DNA of 64,000 nt from Hevea brasiliensis. Its lineage: Eukaryota > Streptophyta > Magnoliopsida > Malpighiales > Euphorbiaceae. The stretch spans positions 22,768,258 to 22,832,257 of the forward strand of contig NC_079497.1 of assembly GCF_030052815.1 (NCBI RefSeq), read 5' to 3'. The notes beneath the pieces are model-generated. The model did no database searches. It saw nothing but the letters and a program-made list of their open reading frames with translations, and had not been told where the DNA came from. Positions 10,441 through 23,160 of this stretch are shown piece after piece (the stretch's first letter is position 1; every line of letters begins with the position of its first letter). The position numbers and the translations under genes are program-made.

Positions 10441-13209
10441 AAGTCATTACGATCAACTTTATTTTCATAAGAAGTTTTAAGTTTGTTTTTTTTTTAATTT
10501 CTCACTAAAAAATTTCATTTTTTCATAGTTAAAAATTTTTAATAACTAATATATATATAACATGTGCTAAGTTTGTATAGATTGTACATAGTCAAATAAA
10601 AAAGTGATGTCTAAAAATTAAATATGTAAATACATACACAAATATACCTATATTATATTATGTTAATATATATTAAAATAAAGAAATTATATTTTTCTTT
10701 TAATATATATAATTAAAACTTTTAATTAATATATTATTATTAATCATTGGGCTAACAAATGTTATTAATTTCTTGATAAAAAACACAAAAATTTGATTAA
10801 AACACTTTTATCATTAAACTATAAGTATTTTGATGATTTGAATTTATTAATTATACATATATTAGTATATTTTTTAATTGTTATTTTAATTAAATTTGTA
10901 CTTAAAAATATCTAAGTACTATAATAAATATAATAAAATCTGATTGTATAATATAATATATTCTTAATTCTTTATTATAGCAAAATATTTATACAATAAA
11001 CTAAATATTTAAATTCTAAATTATAAATTAAAAAATAATAATTTGTAAAAGAAAACAAAAAAGAAAGCGACGTCCCACATCATTTTTTCAAGGACTTGAA
11101 ACGTGATGATTTTCCTATAAAAAGCAATCATCCTCCCTTGATATTTCAAGCAAAAAAATAGAGTCTAAATATGGGTTATAGTTTACTTTTTAAAATTATA
11201 TTTATTTATTTTAATTAATATTTATTATTTTTAATAATTTAAATAAATTTCATTTAAATTATAGTAGTAAATAAATATCATATTATTAAAGATAAATAAA
11301 TGCATTTATATTAATAATTAATAATAAGGAGTTAAAATTTAACGAGAAAATAATTTATTTTTAGAAAATATTATTAGAAATAAATTTATTTGATTTTAAG
11401 AGTAGATTTAAAAATTGTTAGTATAGTCAATTTAATTTGTCTAATAATATAATTTGTTAAAATAAAAATTTGTCTCAAAATGTTAAATCAGTGTTAAATA
11501 TATTTTTGTATCTATATCTATCTATAATTACGTTTAGAGACAATAATAAATGGCGTAAATAATTATTTAACTCTAAAAATATATAGAGACAAATAAGTAA
11601 CTTTTTGAGTATAAATTTTTAATCTCGATATAATAGTTTTGATGTAATACCTAATTGTTATTTTATTTTCGTGGGAATATCATAATTATTTGTGATTTTG
11701 TGAATTAAGCTAATTTCTTTTGCTTTTATATTATGATAAAATCTTTGAGATTTAGCAAAATCAATAATTTAATACCTATATATTATCATATTAATATTTT
11801 CAAAATAGACTCAGTTAATCAGTCACTTTCTATTAAATTAACAAATTAATTCCACCACCAAATTTTTCTTGAATTTGCCGTTCATTATAAAAAAAAAAAT
11901 AAATTACCCTTCACCCTAAGGTCTTAAAGTTTTATTGTTTCAACAAAATATTACCTTTATTTAACTTTTATATTTAAATAATTATATATTACATTTAAAA
12001 TATAATTTATAAATCTCTAAAATATAATAAATAAATATACTTTTTTATGTAGCATTTTAAATTATTAATAATAAATATGTTAAAATATTTATACCGTACT
12101 GTAAAAACATTTCGAGTTTGAAATAACTTTCTTTTTAGAGAAACTGATTAACACACACGCGAGATAGAGATATGATATACTTTTATTACTTAATCTAATA
12201 TGATAAAAAAAATTTATGTGTAAATATTATTAGCTAATTATATTTATTAGTAAATGATAATATTTACTTTATTTATTTGAATATTAATGAGTATTAAAAG
12301 TTTTTATTCTAAAATATATATTTATTATTTTTTTTAATAAGTAGAAAATAAAAATATAAATTCTAGAAAGAAAAAAATTTATCAAAAATAATATTTTTTA
12401 TTATCATAATTTATAAATAGCCGAAATTATGTTTATTTAAATTGAGTTTTGTTTGGTTGAATTTTAACTTTTCTTAACACTTTAGAAAGAAAAAATTGAG
12501 GGTTTTTATTTTAACTTTTGTTACTAACTTTGGAAAGAAAAAATTGAAGAGTTTTATTTTAATATTTAGCTTAATAATAATAAAGGTTCAACTTTAAAAG
12601 TTTTTTAAATCTATCCTATCATTTTAATTTTATTCATTTTAACCTACAACAATATTAACATATTTATTGATTTGGACATGAAATATCCATTTAAACCATA
12701 CATAATTATTTTAATTTTAAAAAATAAATATAATTATTATAAATTATTTACATTTTTAGTTTATTAAATAGTAAAATATTAATTTTCAATTATAATATTA
12801 ATTAATTTGTGTCAAAATTCGTCAACTAATTTAAATTATGTTAAAATTACAAACATTCGAAAAGATTCAGATTTTTTTATCATTACATGGAATTCACTAA
12901 TAAAATAATAATATTTTTACTGAGTCAGGTGTTATATTAGCAATCACTAAATTTAATTTTGGTAAATTATAATTTTGTTCCTAAGATTTAGTAAAATTTA
13001 TGCATTAATCTCTGTGTTTTTAAGACCTACTCATTGAGTTGTTCACATTTTAATAAACATATAAATTAATTTCCTATCATTAAAATCACAATTAAGTGTC
13101 CGTTAATGAGAGAGAAAAAATGTGTTTTTTCTAATTATAATGAGACAAAATATGGGTCTCATTATAATTATTAAAAGTATATATGTTTGATTAAGGAGAA
13201 AGGTATATA
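10441..13209. other. AT-rich intergenic DNA without recognised genes
   Basis: This is a very AT-rich stretch with many short A/T runs. The only long-looking frame (13103-13297, minus strand) has no family features and overlaps the LINE start. The one motif that stands out is the USE/TATA pair at 11072-11123, listed separately. Confidence 0.6.
11072..11123 (+). promoter_or_regulatory. Orphan snRNA-type promoter pair (USE plus TATA)
   Basis: GTCCCACATCA at 11072-11082 matches the plant snRNA upstream sequence element RTCCCACATCG at 10 of 11 bases. TATAAAAA follows at 11116-11123, with 33 bp between them. In plant snRNA genes a spacing of about 33-34 bp marks polymerase II units (U1, U2, U4, U5) and 24-26 bp marks polymerase III units. 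No U-snRNA sequence is recognisable after the expected start near 11145. This is either an unrecognised small RNA gene, a decayed snRNA pseudogene or chance. Confidence 0.35.
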
Positions 13210-15261
13210 TGTTTAATGCATTTCTCTGAAGGGTCTTACTATTACTCATTTTCAGTTTATGGATGATTCCATTATTTTTTCTAAAGCAAATAATCATGAA
13301 GCCGCACTAATTTGTCAAGTCTCCAACAATATGTTGCCATTAGTGATCAAACTATTGATCTTCAAAAATCTATTATAGTCTTCAGTAGAAATACTCCTAG
13401 CAAAATCAAATATTCTATTGCGGATATCCTTCAAATTCCAACACTTCGGGCCACAATAGTTTTTTGGGTCTTCCTTCAATTATTCCTGGATCCCAAACTC
13501 AAGCTTTTGCTTTGATTAAAGACGGCATCCACTCTTAAACTACAAGATGGAAAGAGAGACTACTTTCACATGGTGGTAAGGAAACTCTTATAAAAGCAGT
13601 TAACCTAAGCAATTCCTGTGTTTGCTGTGACCTGCTTTAAAATTCCATCCTTACTTTACAATGATATCAATCGGTTAATGGCTAAATTTTGGTGGGGACA
13701 AAAACAAAATGAGCATAAACTCCGTTGTATCTCTTAGCATACCATGTGTAATCCAAAATTTAAAAGAAGTTGGGACTCAAAGCTTTTCAAGCTTTCAATT
13801 AGACATTTTTTGCAAAACAAGGACAGAGGCTCATATATCATCTCAACTCCTTGTTTGCTCGAAAAATCAAAGGTAAATATTTCCCATTCACTTCTTTTAT
13901 GAATGCCCCTGTGCGCTCTAATGCTTCTTTGGGATGGCAGATTATTTTGTGGGGAAATGCTTTGGAAAAAGGAGTCCACTAGAGGCTGGGTAACGGTAAT
14001 TTGGTGTTGTGCAAATCGGATAAATGAATTCCCAAATCTTTTCCAAAGTCTCCTAAGATTAAAGCAGACAATGATCCTATAATCAATTGGCTTTCTCAAC
14101 TCATTCATCCCTCTTTTAGTACTTGGGACTTAAAAGCTTTGCGAAATTATTTTCAGGATAAGGAAGTTGATAATATTCATTCGATACCTATATCTCTCTT
14201 TAAGCAAAATGATCACTTGGTTTGGCATTATTCCACTTCTGGTGATTACAAAGTGAAATCCGGCTACCATGTGGCTAAAGAAATACATGGTAGCAATATG
14301 TCTTCTCCTATGGCTGGGCCAAGGCCTACCTCCATCACTAATATTGGATCTTTTTAGAAGCAACTCTAGAAAATTAAACAAGTAAGATTTCTATCTTCTT
14401 TTGGAAATTTACTCATTCTCGACAGCCTTATGTAGATCTTCTTCATAAGAGAATACCTTCTATCCCACATGACTGTTTATATTATGGTGAAAAGAAGACT
14501 ATCCGGCAGTTTTTTTTTTCAATGCCCTAAGGCTGTAAAAGTGTGGTTGCATTCCCCTTTTTGTATTGGATCCTTATTGCTAAAAAGTGCTATGGCCATG
14601 GACCATTTATATGAGAATCTAGCAGTTATCTCTTCTCATCTAGAAAAGGTATATCTCACTCAATTATTGCCTCACCTTCTATGGTATATTTGGAAGGAAT
14701 GAAACTCTTTAGTTTTTAAGAATCAAGTGAGATCTTTTCATGACATTATCACTACGGCTCTCATTGCTGTTGAGGAATTTAATTTAGCCAACTTAAAAGA
14801 TCAATCTTTGGTGTTTGATTCTTCTAAACAGGCTCCTACCTTTTGGTAGCCTCCCCCTTCTTCATATGTGAAGATAAACTTCGATGCGTCTATTGATAAA
14901 GTCAAGAAGATAGGTGTTATTGCTGCCATTGTGAGAATGCACATAGATACGCCGATTGAATGGTTTTGTAAACACTTTCCTATAACTGTTGACCTTATTA
15001 CTTTAATTTGGAATCCTTAGCTTGTCATGAAGTTCTGCTTCTTGCTAATAACCAGTGGTTTAATGATGTTATTATGGAAGGAGATTTTAAGAATGTTATC
15101 TCAACTGTGGTCGGAAAATATGTTCCTAATGACGTTTTTGGTATTTTCCAGGACATTTCCTTATTGTCTCACTCTGTTCCTATCATAGATTTTTATTTTG
15201 TTCATAAATTTTGTCATGATGCTACTCATGTTATTGCACGAAAAAAGTTCCATAATGATTC
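13210..15261 (+). pseudogene. 3' half of an L1-like LINE: RT tail, zinc-binding domain and RNase H
   Basis: The plus strand carries the end of a plant L1-type reverse transcriptase. Near 13230-13290 lies GLTITHFQFMDDSIIFSKA, where the catalytic FADD has become FMDD. Then come YLGLPS-like, WKERLLSHGGKETLIKAV and LMAKFWWGQ (13450-13720). The RT zinc-binding region follows (VWHYSTSGDYKVKSGYH at 14220-14275; FFFQCPKAVKVWLHSPF at 14510-14565). An RNase H-like part comes last (YVKINFDASIDK near 14865; FCHDATHVIARKKFH at 15210-15250). Many stops and frame changes show that it is dead. It is 5'-truncated, as usual for LINEs. A Copia element splits it at 15261, and it resumes at 20213. Confidence 0.8.
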
Positions 15262-15661
15262 TGTTATAACAAGCATGGAAATCTAAAATACACACAAATC
15301 GTACAATCACACAGTATTGAAAAGAGAAGAAGAATAACACAGGATTTAACGTGGTTTAACCGTAAGGTCTATGTCCATAGGCAAGACAAGAAAAAAAGTT
15401 TCACTATGATAAAAAAGGCAAGATACAATCAATCAGAACTTTCAAACCCTAACCCCAGTGTATTTTCCAAATATCTCATAACTCTATTGCAAAGGGTAGA
15501 ATATTATAATATTTATACAATCAATCAATAGGCCCGTGCCCTTCGCTACCACCACATATCTTACTTTTTATCCTAATTGGGTCGCAGTGCGAAACTTTCG
15601 GGTCGAGTCACAATTCGGGTCCATGAAAAATATATTCAAAATTCAAGCCACAAAAATAATA
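15262..15661 (-). repeat. 3' LTR of the Tork-like Copia element
   Basis: It matches 19744-20207 through blocks such as 'cacaatcacacagtattgaa' and 'aggatttaacgtggtt'. It lacks about 60 bp that the other copy has after 'caatatttatac'. The minus-strand 5' terminus is TATTAT rather than TG. Confidence 0.9.
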
Positions 15662-15746
15662 ATTCTTCCCCTTGGCTTGAATTCCTTTTATCATTAACAA
15701 AATAACCACAAAACACTCTGTCTTGCCATATGCCCTCGCAAGGGCA

Positions 15747-18700
15747 TTACTGAGCACTACAAACACCAACCAAGTCTAGGCAATGCCTAAACTTGCTGAC
15801 TGAGACTCCTTTGGTCATCATATTTGCTGGATTATCATATATAGAGACTTTTTGCACAACTATAGTCTCCTAAGATACAATGTCCCGAATGAAGTGATAT
15901 CTGACATCAATGTGCTTAGTTCACTCATGGTATATCTAATTCTTTGTGAGATGTATGGTACTCTGGCTGTCACAAATACTATTGCCTTATTCTGTATCAA
16001 CCCATGATCACCCACCAAATCTTATAACCATAAAACTTCCTTTACTGCCTCTGCTAAGGCTATATATTCAGCCTCTGTGGTAGATAAAGCAACTGTAGCT
16101 TGCAATATTGCCTTCCAACTGATAGCACTTCTAGAAAAAGTAAACAAATAACCTGTCAAAGATCTCCTCTTGTCTAAGTCCCCTGCAAAATCTAAATCCA
16201 CATAGCCAACAACTGAATCACTCATCTTGGCTTGTCAAATGTCAGACCAACTTCTGTAGTACCTTTCAAATACCTCAAAATCCATTTCATTGCCTGCAAA
16301 TGCTCTTTCCCAAGACATGCCATGTATCTACTCACAACACTAACTGCATGTGAAATGTCAGGTCAGTGCATACCATAGCATACTTGATGCTACCAACAGC
16401 ACTCAAATAGGGAGCACTAGACATGTGCTTCATCTCCTCATCTGTTTTTGGTGACATGTTTGCAGATAACTTGAAATGGGCAACAAATAGAACAATCACA
16501 GGTTTAGTATTATTCATGCTGAAACGCTTAAACACTTTCTCAACATAGGCCTGTTGAGACAAGAAAAGCTTCCCAACACTTATATCCCTAGTAATTTCCA
16601 TTCCCAATATCTTCTTTGCAGCACCCAAATCCTTCATCTCAAACTCATCACTAAACTGCTTTTTCAGAATGTTAATTTGTGATATGCTTTTAGCAACAAT
16701 AAGCATATCATCCACACACAATGGCAAATAAACAAAAGAATCATCTGAAAGCTTTTTATGATACACACAACTGTCATATGAACTACGATTAAAGTCATTA
16801 CGAACCATGAATGTATCAAATCTTTTGTACCACTGCTTAGGAGACTATTTCAGACCATGTAAAGATTTCTTAAGCAAGCAAACACGGTTTTCCCTACCTG
16901 GAATGACAAATCCCTCAGGCTGACTCATATAAATTTGCTCCTCCAACTCACCATGCAAAAATGTTGTCTTCACATCTAGTTGCTCAAGTTCTAGATTATG
17001 AAGAGCAACCATAGTAAGTAAGACCCTGATAGAACTATGCTTCACAACTGGAGAAAACACTTCATTAAAGTTAATCCCCTCCCTCCGAGTAAAGCCTTTT
17101 ACTACCAACCGTGCCTTATATCGAGGTGCTTCAACCCCTGGAGTGCCTTCCTTTTTCTTGAACACCCATTTGCAACCTACCACTTTTTGTCCCTTAGGCA
17201 ATGTTACAAGCTCCCAAGTCTGATTGTGAAGAGATTCAATTTCTTCACTCATAACACCGAGTCACTGATCTGCATGTGAACAAGAAATAGCTTCTCTATA
17301 ATTGCTGGCTTCATGCACATCAATTGTTTCAGCAACTGACAAGGCAAACGCAACTAGATCTGCATATGCATATCGCTGCGGTGGTCTAATCTATCTTCTC
17401 TCTCTAGCAGTTGCAATGCTATATGGTTCCTATTACTGTTGCTCAAGTGCATCCTCTTTTTGATCAGGATCTTGCACCTCATCCACTGAATCACTGGATT
17501 GAACTGCTGAAGTATCAATATCAAGCTCCACCTATTCTCTGACACCGTGATCTGATTCTGCTATTGAATTCTCCCTCTGACTATCCAATGAAGCAAGCTC
17601 ATTAAATATCACATCCCTACTGATAATTAATCTTGGAGACTTTGGATCATTACACCACAACCTGTAGCCTTTCACTCCAGATGTATACCCTAGAAATATG
17701 CATTTTCTTGCCCTCGACTCAAGCATACCATCTCTTACATAAGCATAAGCAGGGCAACCAAATACTCTCAGCTGAGAGTAATCAGCAGGTAAACAGACCA
17801 GATCTCAAAAGGAGTTTTGCACTCAATAGTTATAGATGAAGTTCTATTAACTAAAAAACATGCTGTATTAATTGCTTCAGCCCAGAAATCTTTTTCCAAT
17901 CTTAAATGTGAGAGCATGCTTCGTGCTTTGTCACAAAGCATTCTATTCATGCATTCTGCAATACCATTCTGTTTTAGTGTCCTTGTACAAGTGCGATGTC
18001 TCACTATACCTTTATCACTGCAGAATGCATCAAACTCACGATTGTAAAATTCTAACCCATTATCAGTTCTAAGACACTTGACCTTCTTTTCTATTTGCTT
18101 CTCAATCATCGTCTTCCACTTTACAAAGGTTCAAAATGCCTCATCTTTTGTTTTTAGAAAATACATCCACACCATCCGAGAGTAATCATCAATCAAGGTC
18201 ATGAAGTACCTGGCACCGCTCTTGGAAGGAATTCCGTTAGGACCCCGTAGATCTGAGTCGATATAATTCATTGTTCCTCTAGTCTTGTGCGCTGCCTTTT
18301 TATCAAACTTCACCTTAGTCTATTTACCAAACACACAATGTTCACAAAAGTCCATAGATTCTGTTTTCTGCCCATCCAACAAATCCCGCTTGCTTAACAC
18401 AGATAATCTTCTTTCATTCATATGACTAAGACGCATATACCACAATTGAGTCTGATTCTGATTATTGCTTCCGGATGCTACTGCAGCTTCCACTAAAACT
18501 GTACTGCTTTGAAGAAAATACAATCCTGAAACCAAACTGCTCTTCATGAGTACCATGGAGCCCTTACAAACTTTGAGAACTCCATTCTCTGTATGGTATC
18601 TGAATCCATGAGAGTCAAGTGTCTCAAGAGAAATCAGATTCCTCTTCAGTCCTGGAACATGCCAACACTCTATAGTTCTAACAACGCCATCAAACATCCT

Positions 18701-19701
18701 CAATCTGATGTTATCAATTCCTTCAATAGATAATGAACGATCATTGCCCAGAAACACCTTGCCACTCATCTGTTTGTAAGTGACAAACCAGTTTCTATGT
18801 GGACACATATTATAAGTAGTACCAATATCAAGAATCCAGGAATTTTGTCCATGATCTGAACTCACGGATAAAATTTCTCCAGCACTGTCATCATCATCAG
18901 AATCAATAAAACTATCAACCACATTCGCAGAACTTTTTTGTTGCTTTCCCTTTTTATTTTTTAACTTAGGACAGTCTCTTCTGTAGTGACCTTGCTCCCT
19001 GCACTCAAAACAGTTGGCCTTTTTCATTCTTAACTTAGATCTGGCCTTAGATTTCTTCCTGCAGGAAGAACCCTCCCTTGAATGTGTTCTTCCCCTGCTC
19101 ACCAAACCTTCCCCCTCAAATCTTTCTCTATTATCTGGAAATATCTTTTTCAACTCTTTCAATTTTAGAGAATTACTAACATCGTCTAGTAAAATATTGT
19201 CTTTCCCATACAACAGAGTATTAACAAAAGTTTCATAGGAGGGTGGCAAAGAACATAACACAATAAGGGCCTGATCCTCATTATCAATCTCAATATCAAT
19301 ATTCTTCAGGTCCATAATGATTGAATTGAATTCATCCAGATGTTGTTTAATGGGAATACCTTCGCTCATTCTCAGATTATAAAGCCTTTTCTTCAGATAC
19401 AGACTGTTAGTCAATGATTTGACAGAGTATAACTCCTCTAATTTCTTCCATGTCACAGATGCTGAGCTTTCACCAGTAATCTCGCGTAGGACATTATCAG
19501 TTACACTCATAAAAATCGCACTCAAGGCTCTCTCCTTTAGATCAACCTTCTCCGCCTTTTTCATACCTTCTGGAAAGTTATCCTCGATTGCCTTCTTTAG
19601 ACCTTGTAGGATCAAGAAGATTTAATTTTAATCTTCCACAGACTGAAACTCGATCCACCATCAAACTTCTCCATCTCATACTTCATTGAAGACGACGCCA
19701 T
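15747..19701 (-). pseudogene. Copia gag-pol polyprotein, broken
   Basis: Translation starts at ATG 19701 (MASSSMKYEMEKFDG), as in Tork/TNT1-like gags. One frameshift near 19620 leads into the long frame 19615-18320. Domains in order: gag with zinc knuckle CFECREQGHYRRDC (about 18970-19012); protease WILDIGTTYNMCP near 18830, where the catalytic D-T-G has become D-I-G; integrase HHCC (RLSHMNERR...CEHC) at 18340-18440; integrase core 18313-17770 with RTDNG; reverse transcriptase 17252-16332 with CVDDMLIV; RNase H 16225-15747 with VDLDFAGD and STTEAEYIALAEA. It would make the capsid and enzymes for reverse transcription in virus-like particles. Stop codons at 18320 and several frame changes between 18109 and 16225 disable it. 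The end at 15747 fits the family C-terminus. Confidence 0.88.
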
Positions 19702-19726
19702 CTGTAAATCCTAGGTTTTGCACACA

Positions 19727-19740
19727 AAGCTCTGATACTA
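19727..19740 (-). other. Primer-binding site of the Tork-like element
   Basis: On the minus strand TAGTATCAGAGCTT lies three bases inside the 5' LTR. It matches the initiator tRNA-Met site TGGTATCAGAGC with one mismatch. Confidence 0.85.
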
Positions 19741-19743
19741 GTT

Positions 19744-20207
19744 TGTTATAACAAGCACGCAAATCTAAGACACACACATAAATCGCACAATCACACAGTA
19801 TTGAAAAGAAAAGAAGAATAACATAGGATTTAACGTGGTTCAACCATAAGGTCTACGTTCACGAGCAAGACAAGAGAAAAAGTTTCACTATGACAAAAAA
19901 GGCAAGATACAATCAATCAGAACTCTCAAATCCTAACCCCAGTGTGTTTTCCAAATATCTCACAACTCTACCGCAAAGGATAGAATATTACAATATTTAT
20001 ACTAGTCCATACCGCGGGGCCATGGCCCCCTGCACCCCCAAGGATATCAGTGGTGGGCTTCAAGCCCAAGCCTATCGGCCTATGCCCTTCACTACCACCA
20101 CAAATCTTATTTTTATCCTAATCGGGTCACAGTATGAAACTTTCGGGTCGAGTCACAATTCGAGTCGATAAAAAATATATTCAAAATTCAAGCCACAAAA
20201 TATAATA
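19744..20207 (-). repeat. 5' LTR of the Tork-like Copia element
   Basis: This 464-bp copy ends next to GATTC at 20208-20212. On the plus strand it opens with TGTTATAACAAGC, which is the LTR's CA-side terminus on the element's own strand. It keeps the GC-rich block at 20010-20080 that the other LTR lacks. Confidence 0.9.
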
Positions 20208-20212
20208 GATTC

Positions 20213-20315
20213 TTTTACTTATAACCCATTAGAGCAAACTAATTTTGTAATTTTCGCTTTGCCTCACTAGAGATCTAATATGTTTGCATTCTTGCAAAAA
20301 AAAAAAAAAAAAAAG
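20213..20315 (+). mobile_element. 3' end and poly(A) tail of the interrupted LINE
   Basis: After the second GATTC the LINE frame resumes (FTYNPLEQTNF...), then stops. A run of about 19 A residues at 20297-20315 forms the terminal poly(A) tail. Joined across the Copia element, the LINE piece is about 2.15 kb, 5'-truncated. Confidence 0.8.
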
Positions 20316-21651
20316 TAATACGACCAACAATTCCATATTGAGAAAGTTATAGAATTAGCATATTAGGAATGCCAATATTTCGCTCATTGGCTACTGAGAC
20401 TTGGCTCCACCTCACTATCATCAAAACCAGCTCAATCACATCAGTATTAATATATAACATTATTCTAATTAAATACATAGCTTTTGGAATTTCTTGAAAA
20501 AACTCAATGTTATAAAAATGCTCTATTATCCTAATTAAAATACTCACCATCTAGCCTTCCAAAGAAAAAAAAGGTACTCGCTATCAATCTCATAATTAAA
20601 GGCACAGCGACTCCAATACCAAATGCTTCTGGGAGAATGAAATAAACAAAACAACTTAATATCACAAATCTGCAATAGAAAAAGGCAAGTATGCACTTGT
20701 TAAAAGAGAAATGATGACAAACACTGAAAATTATTGTCTGCTAAAAGATTGAGAATAGACCAAATCTAATTGAAGAAGATTGCAATTTTGGAAAGGGGAG
20801 ATTTGGTATGTCTAATAATATTGAAAAAAAAAAAAAAAAGCACAATCCCATGTATAGAGGTTACAAATGGGTAAAATTGGATGGATTCCAGCATTAAAGT
20901 CTTGATATTTTTTTTATGGATGGAAACGTATCATTTTAAAATGTGAATTAATTTAAAATATCCATTAGATCATTATACATAAATAATATTAAAGTAGATT
21001 CATGATAATTTACGAATCATGGATCATTTCGAATAAAATATTAATATTTTAAGAAATTAATTTATTAATTTAATTTTTAAATTAAAATTTAAATTGATTG
21101 GAGTCATCTCAAGTTTATAAATTATTTAGATTTAAATTATTTTAAATTTCATAAAATAAAATAAAATTTAAATAATTTTAAATCAAATAACTTTTTTTTT
21201 AAATTACTAATTACATCAAAATTTACCTCCTCAACCCTAAAAGTAATAATATTTGGAAGGTGTTCCTGCATAAAAAAAGTTAGCAACTCAAAGCAAACTT
21301 TGAATCTACTTGTTAATTTGTCTCCCATGATAATTCTCACAATCAATATACATATGTTGGGACTTTTATTTAAAGCATAGAAAAGGGAAGATTTTCCACA
21401 GCAGTAAGTGTCCCAAGTGACGTTGAAATCTCATTAATTGTGATAAAAATTCATCAATATTCAATTATCACGAACAAAATTGAAATCAACATATATGGTT
21501 GTGATCTTATGCTATGTTTAGTAAACTATAATATAATGTAATTAAACATTTTTCTTAAATTTTGATAAAAAAAATTAATTAGATTATATTATGGTATATC
21601 AAACATAAATTTAGAACATATCAACATCTCCATCTTTCCGGAATGATAGGG
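20316..21651. other. AT-rich stretch with no clear gene apart from a candidate exon
   Basis: Apart from the possible exon at 20548-20669 I see no coding sequence. There are A runs at 20824-20839 and AT-rich filler through 21600. Confidence 0.5.
20548..20669 (-). other. Candidate orphan exon with consensus splice sites
   Basis: On the minus strand a pyrimidine-rich tract ending 'ctattgcag' precedes 20669, and 'gatg|gtgagt' follows 20548. The 122 bases between are open in one frame, encoding 40 codons of a hydrophobic, membrane-like peptide (CFVYFILPEAFGIGVAVPLI, then MRLIASTFFFFGRLD). No neighbouring exon was found. It may be a fragment of a gene carried here by duplication, or chance. The family is not recognised. 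Confidence 0.3.
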
Positions 21652-22324
21652 TTCGTAATGCTTCAAATATGAGTGTTGGTTCTAAGGTGGCTCCGTTGAA
21701 GGCCCCTCTGCTGCATAATGAAAAGGCTTACGCAAGTGCTTGTGTTGAGAGTGGCACGGGTTTGCAGTAACGCAGAATTGCTCTTATTGCTTGGGAGCCC
21801 TTAAGCTTGGGTTGGGTGAAGTTGAATACTGACGGGGCCAGCAGGGGGAATCCTGGTAGAGGTGGAGGAGGGGGTGTGATTTGGGATAGTCGTGGTCTTT
21901 GGATAGAGGGTTTTATGTTCGTTTGGGTGTCTGTAACTCATTGCATGCGGAACTGTAGGCCCTTGTGTATGGTCTGAATCTAGTATGGAGTTTGGGGTAC
22001 CGGAAAGTGTTAATTGAAATGGATTCTTTGGCTACTATTCAGTTGGTTCATGAGCAGCAAATGGTGAACCGTCGGATGATGGGTATTCTAGTACAATGGA
22101 GAGAGTTGCTTCATCGCAAATGGAAGCTTAAATTTCAGCATGCTTTTCGAGAAGCTAATATGGTAGCTGATAAACTTGCCAGTTTGGCTGTGGAGATGGA
22201 TCCTAGGATTCGTGTGCTGCATGACCAGCCTGCAGAGGTTTGTGACGCGTTGCAAGCTGATACGTATGGCGCTGTTCGTCCTGAGGATCTCCGTATGTGT
22301 GTTTTCTCTGTTTACAACTTATAA
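21652..22324 (+). pseudogene. RNase H domain fragment of retroelement origin
   Basis: The frame gives [18 protein letters not shown] near 21805-21865, the usual start of a plant LINE-type RNase H (RVT_3). It then gives AEL-stop-AL near 21948, where a TAG replaces one residue, and IEMDSLATIQL at about 22015. The end is FREANMVADKLASLAVEMDP at 22145-22205. The acidic residues D, E, D, D are recognisable. There is one frame change near 21920 and one stop, so it is broken. No RT is attached, so it is a fragment of a LINE or a transposed RNase H-like gene. Confidence 0.7.
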
Positions 22325-22807
22325 GTTAATTTAAAAATAATTAGTTAATTATTTAATAAAATATTTAAAATTAATTTTTAAACAATATAAAATTTAATTA
22401 AAAAGTATTTAAAAGAAATTTAATTTATCAAAATAAGAAAAAAATATATAATTAAGTATTATAGTTATTAAAATGAGTATAGTATTGATATTTTTAAAAA
22501 TTATTAAGGTAATGTAGTATTTTATTTAGTCAAAAAGTAAATTTAAAATAAGTAAATAAGTCATAAGTAAGGGACTTCTAGCTTATTTTTAATATTTTTT
22601 TTTAATTTATAAATCAAATTAAATACTAATTTCTTTATAACTTTCTACTTATAAATAAGTTTGATCGGTTTATAAGGTAAACTAAATACCTTCTTATTTT
22701 TTACTTCTTATTCCCTACTTTGAGTTTAAAAAAAATTAAAAAAAAAAAAGCTCAATCTTTCCAAGAAGATCCAAATTCTCTTCATTTTGCAATGGACAAC
22801 TACCTTC

Positions 22808-22863
<56 letters not shown>
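22808..22863. repeat. (ATT)n microsatellite
   Basis: About 18 to 19 units of TAT/ATT are uninterrupted. The apparent poly-leucine frame here is a translation of this repeat. Confidence 0.95.
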
Positions 22864-22864
<1 letters not shown>

Positions 22865-23071
22865 CCTATTGTTTGACAAATTTTGCAATTGTCTTGCTTC
22901 TTTTAAAAGTGAATTAAATGGTCCTTGATATTTTTAATCCTCCAACACTTTAGTAATTTTGTTAAAATATTATCTACTTTATGGATTTTACTTTGAATAA
23001 CATTAGTTCTTCAATTTTTAAATGAATTTCAACCTTAAAAAAAGGTGAGGCATTATACTTGCATTTATTTT

Positions 23072-23129
23072 CAATTTTTGCATTTTATAATTTTAAATTA
23101 AACTTTTATTTCTTTTCAATCAAATGCTT

Positions 23130-23160
<31 letters not shown>

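Larger units (their letters stand above)
15262..20207 (-). mobile_element. Complete Copia retrotransposon, Tork/TNT1-like, TSD GATTC
   Basis: The two LTRs are 15262-15661 (3' LTR of the minus-strand element, 400 bp) and 19744-20207 (5' LTR, 464 bp). Both outer ends are flanked by GATTC at 15257-15261 and 20208-20212. A primer-binding site of initiator-tRNA-Met type (TAGTATCAGAGCTT) lies at 19727-19740, and a polypurine tract (aaggggaagaa) lies just inside the 3' LTR near 15662-15672. The LTR length difference comes mainly from a roughly 60-bp indel around 20005-20080. The element sits in the LINE RNase H, whose reading continues directly after the second GATTC. Confidence 0.92.

Noticed and set aside
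13734..14108. Minus-strand 124-codon frame
   Set aside because: It is a shadow of the plus-strand LINE, whose motifs are clear on the other strand.
22720..22917. Poly-leucine frame
   Set aside because: It is a translation of the (ATT)n repeat, with no conserved flanks.
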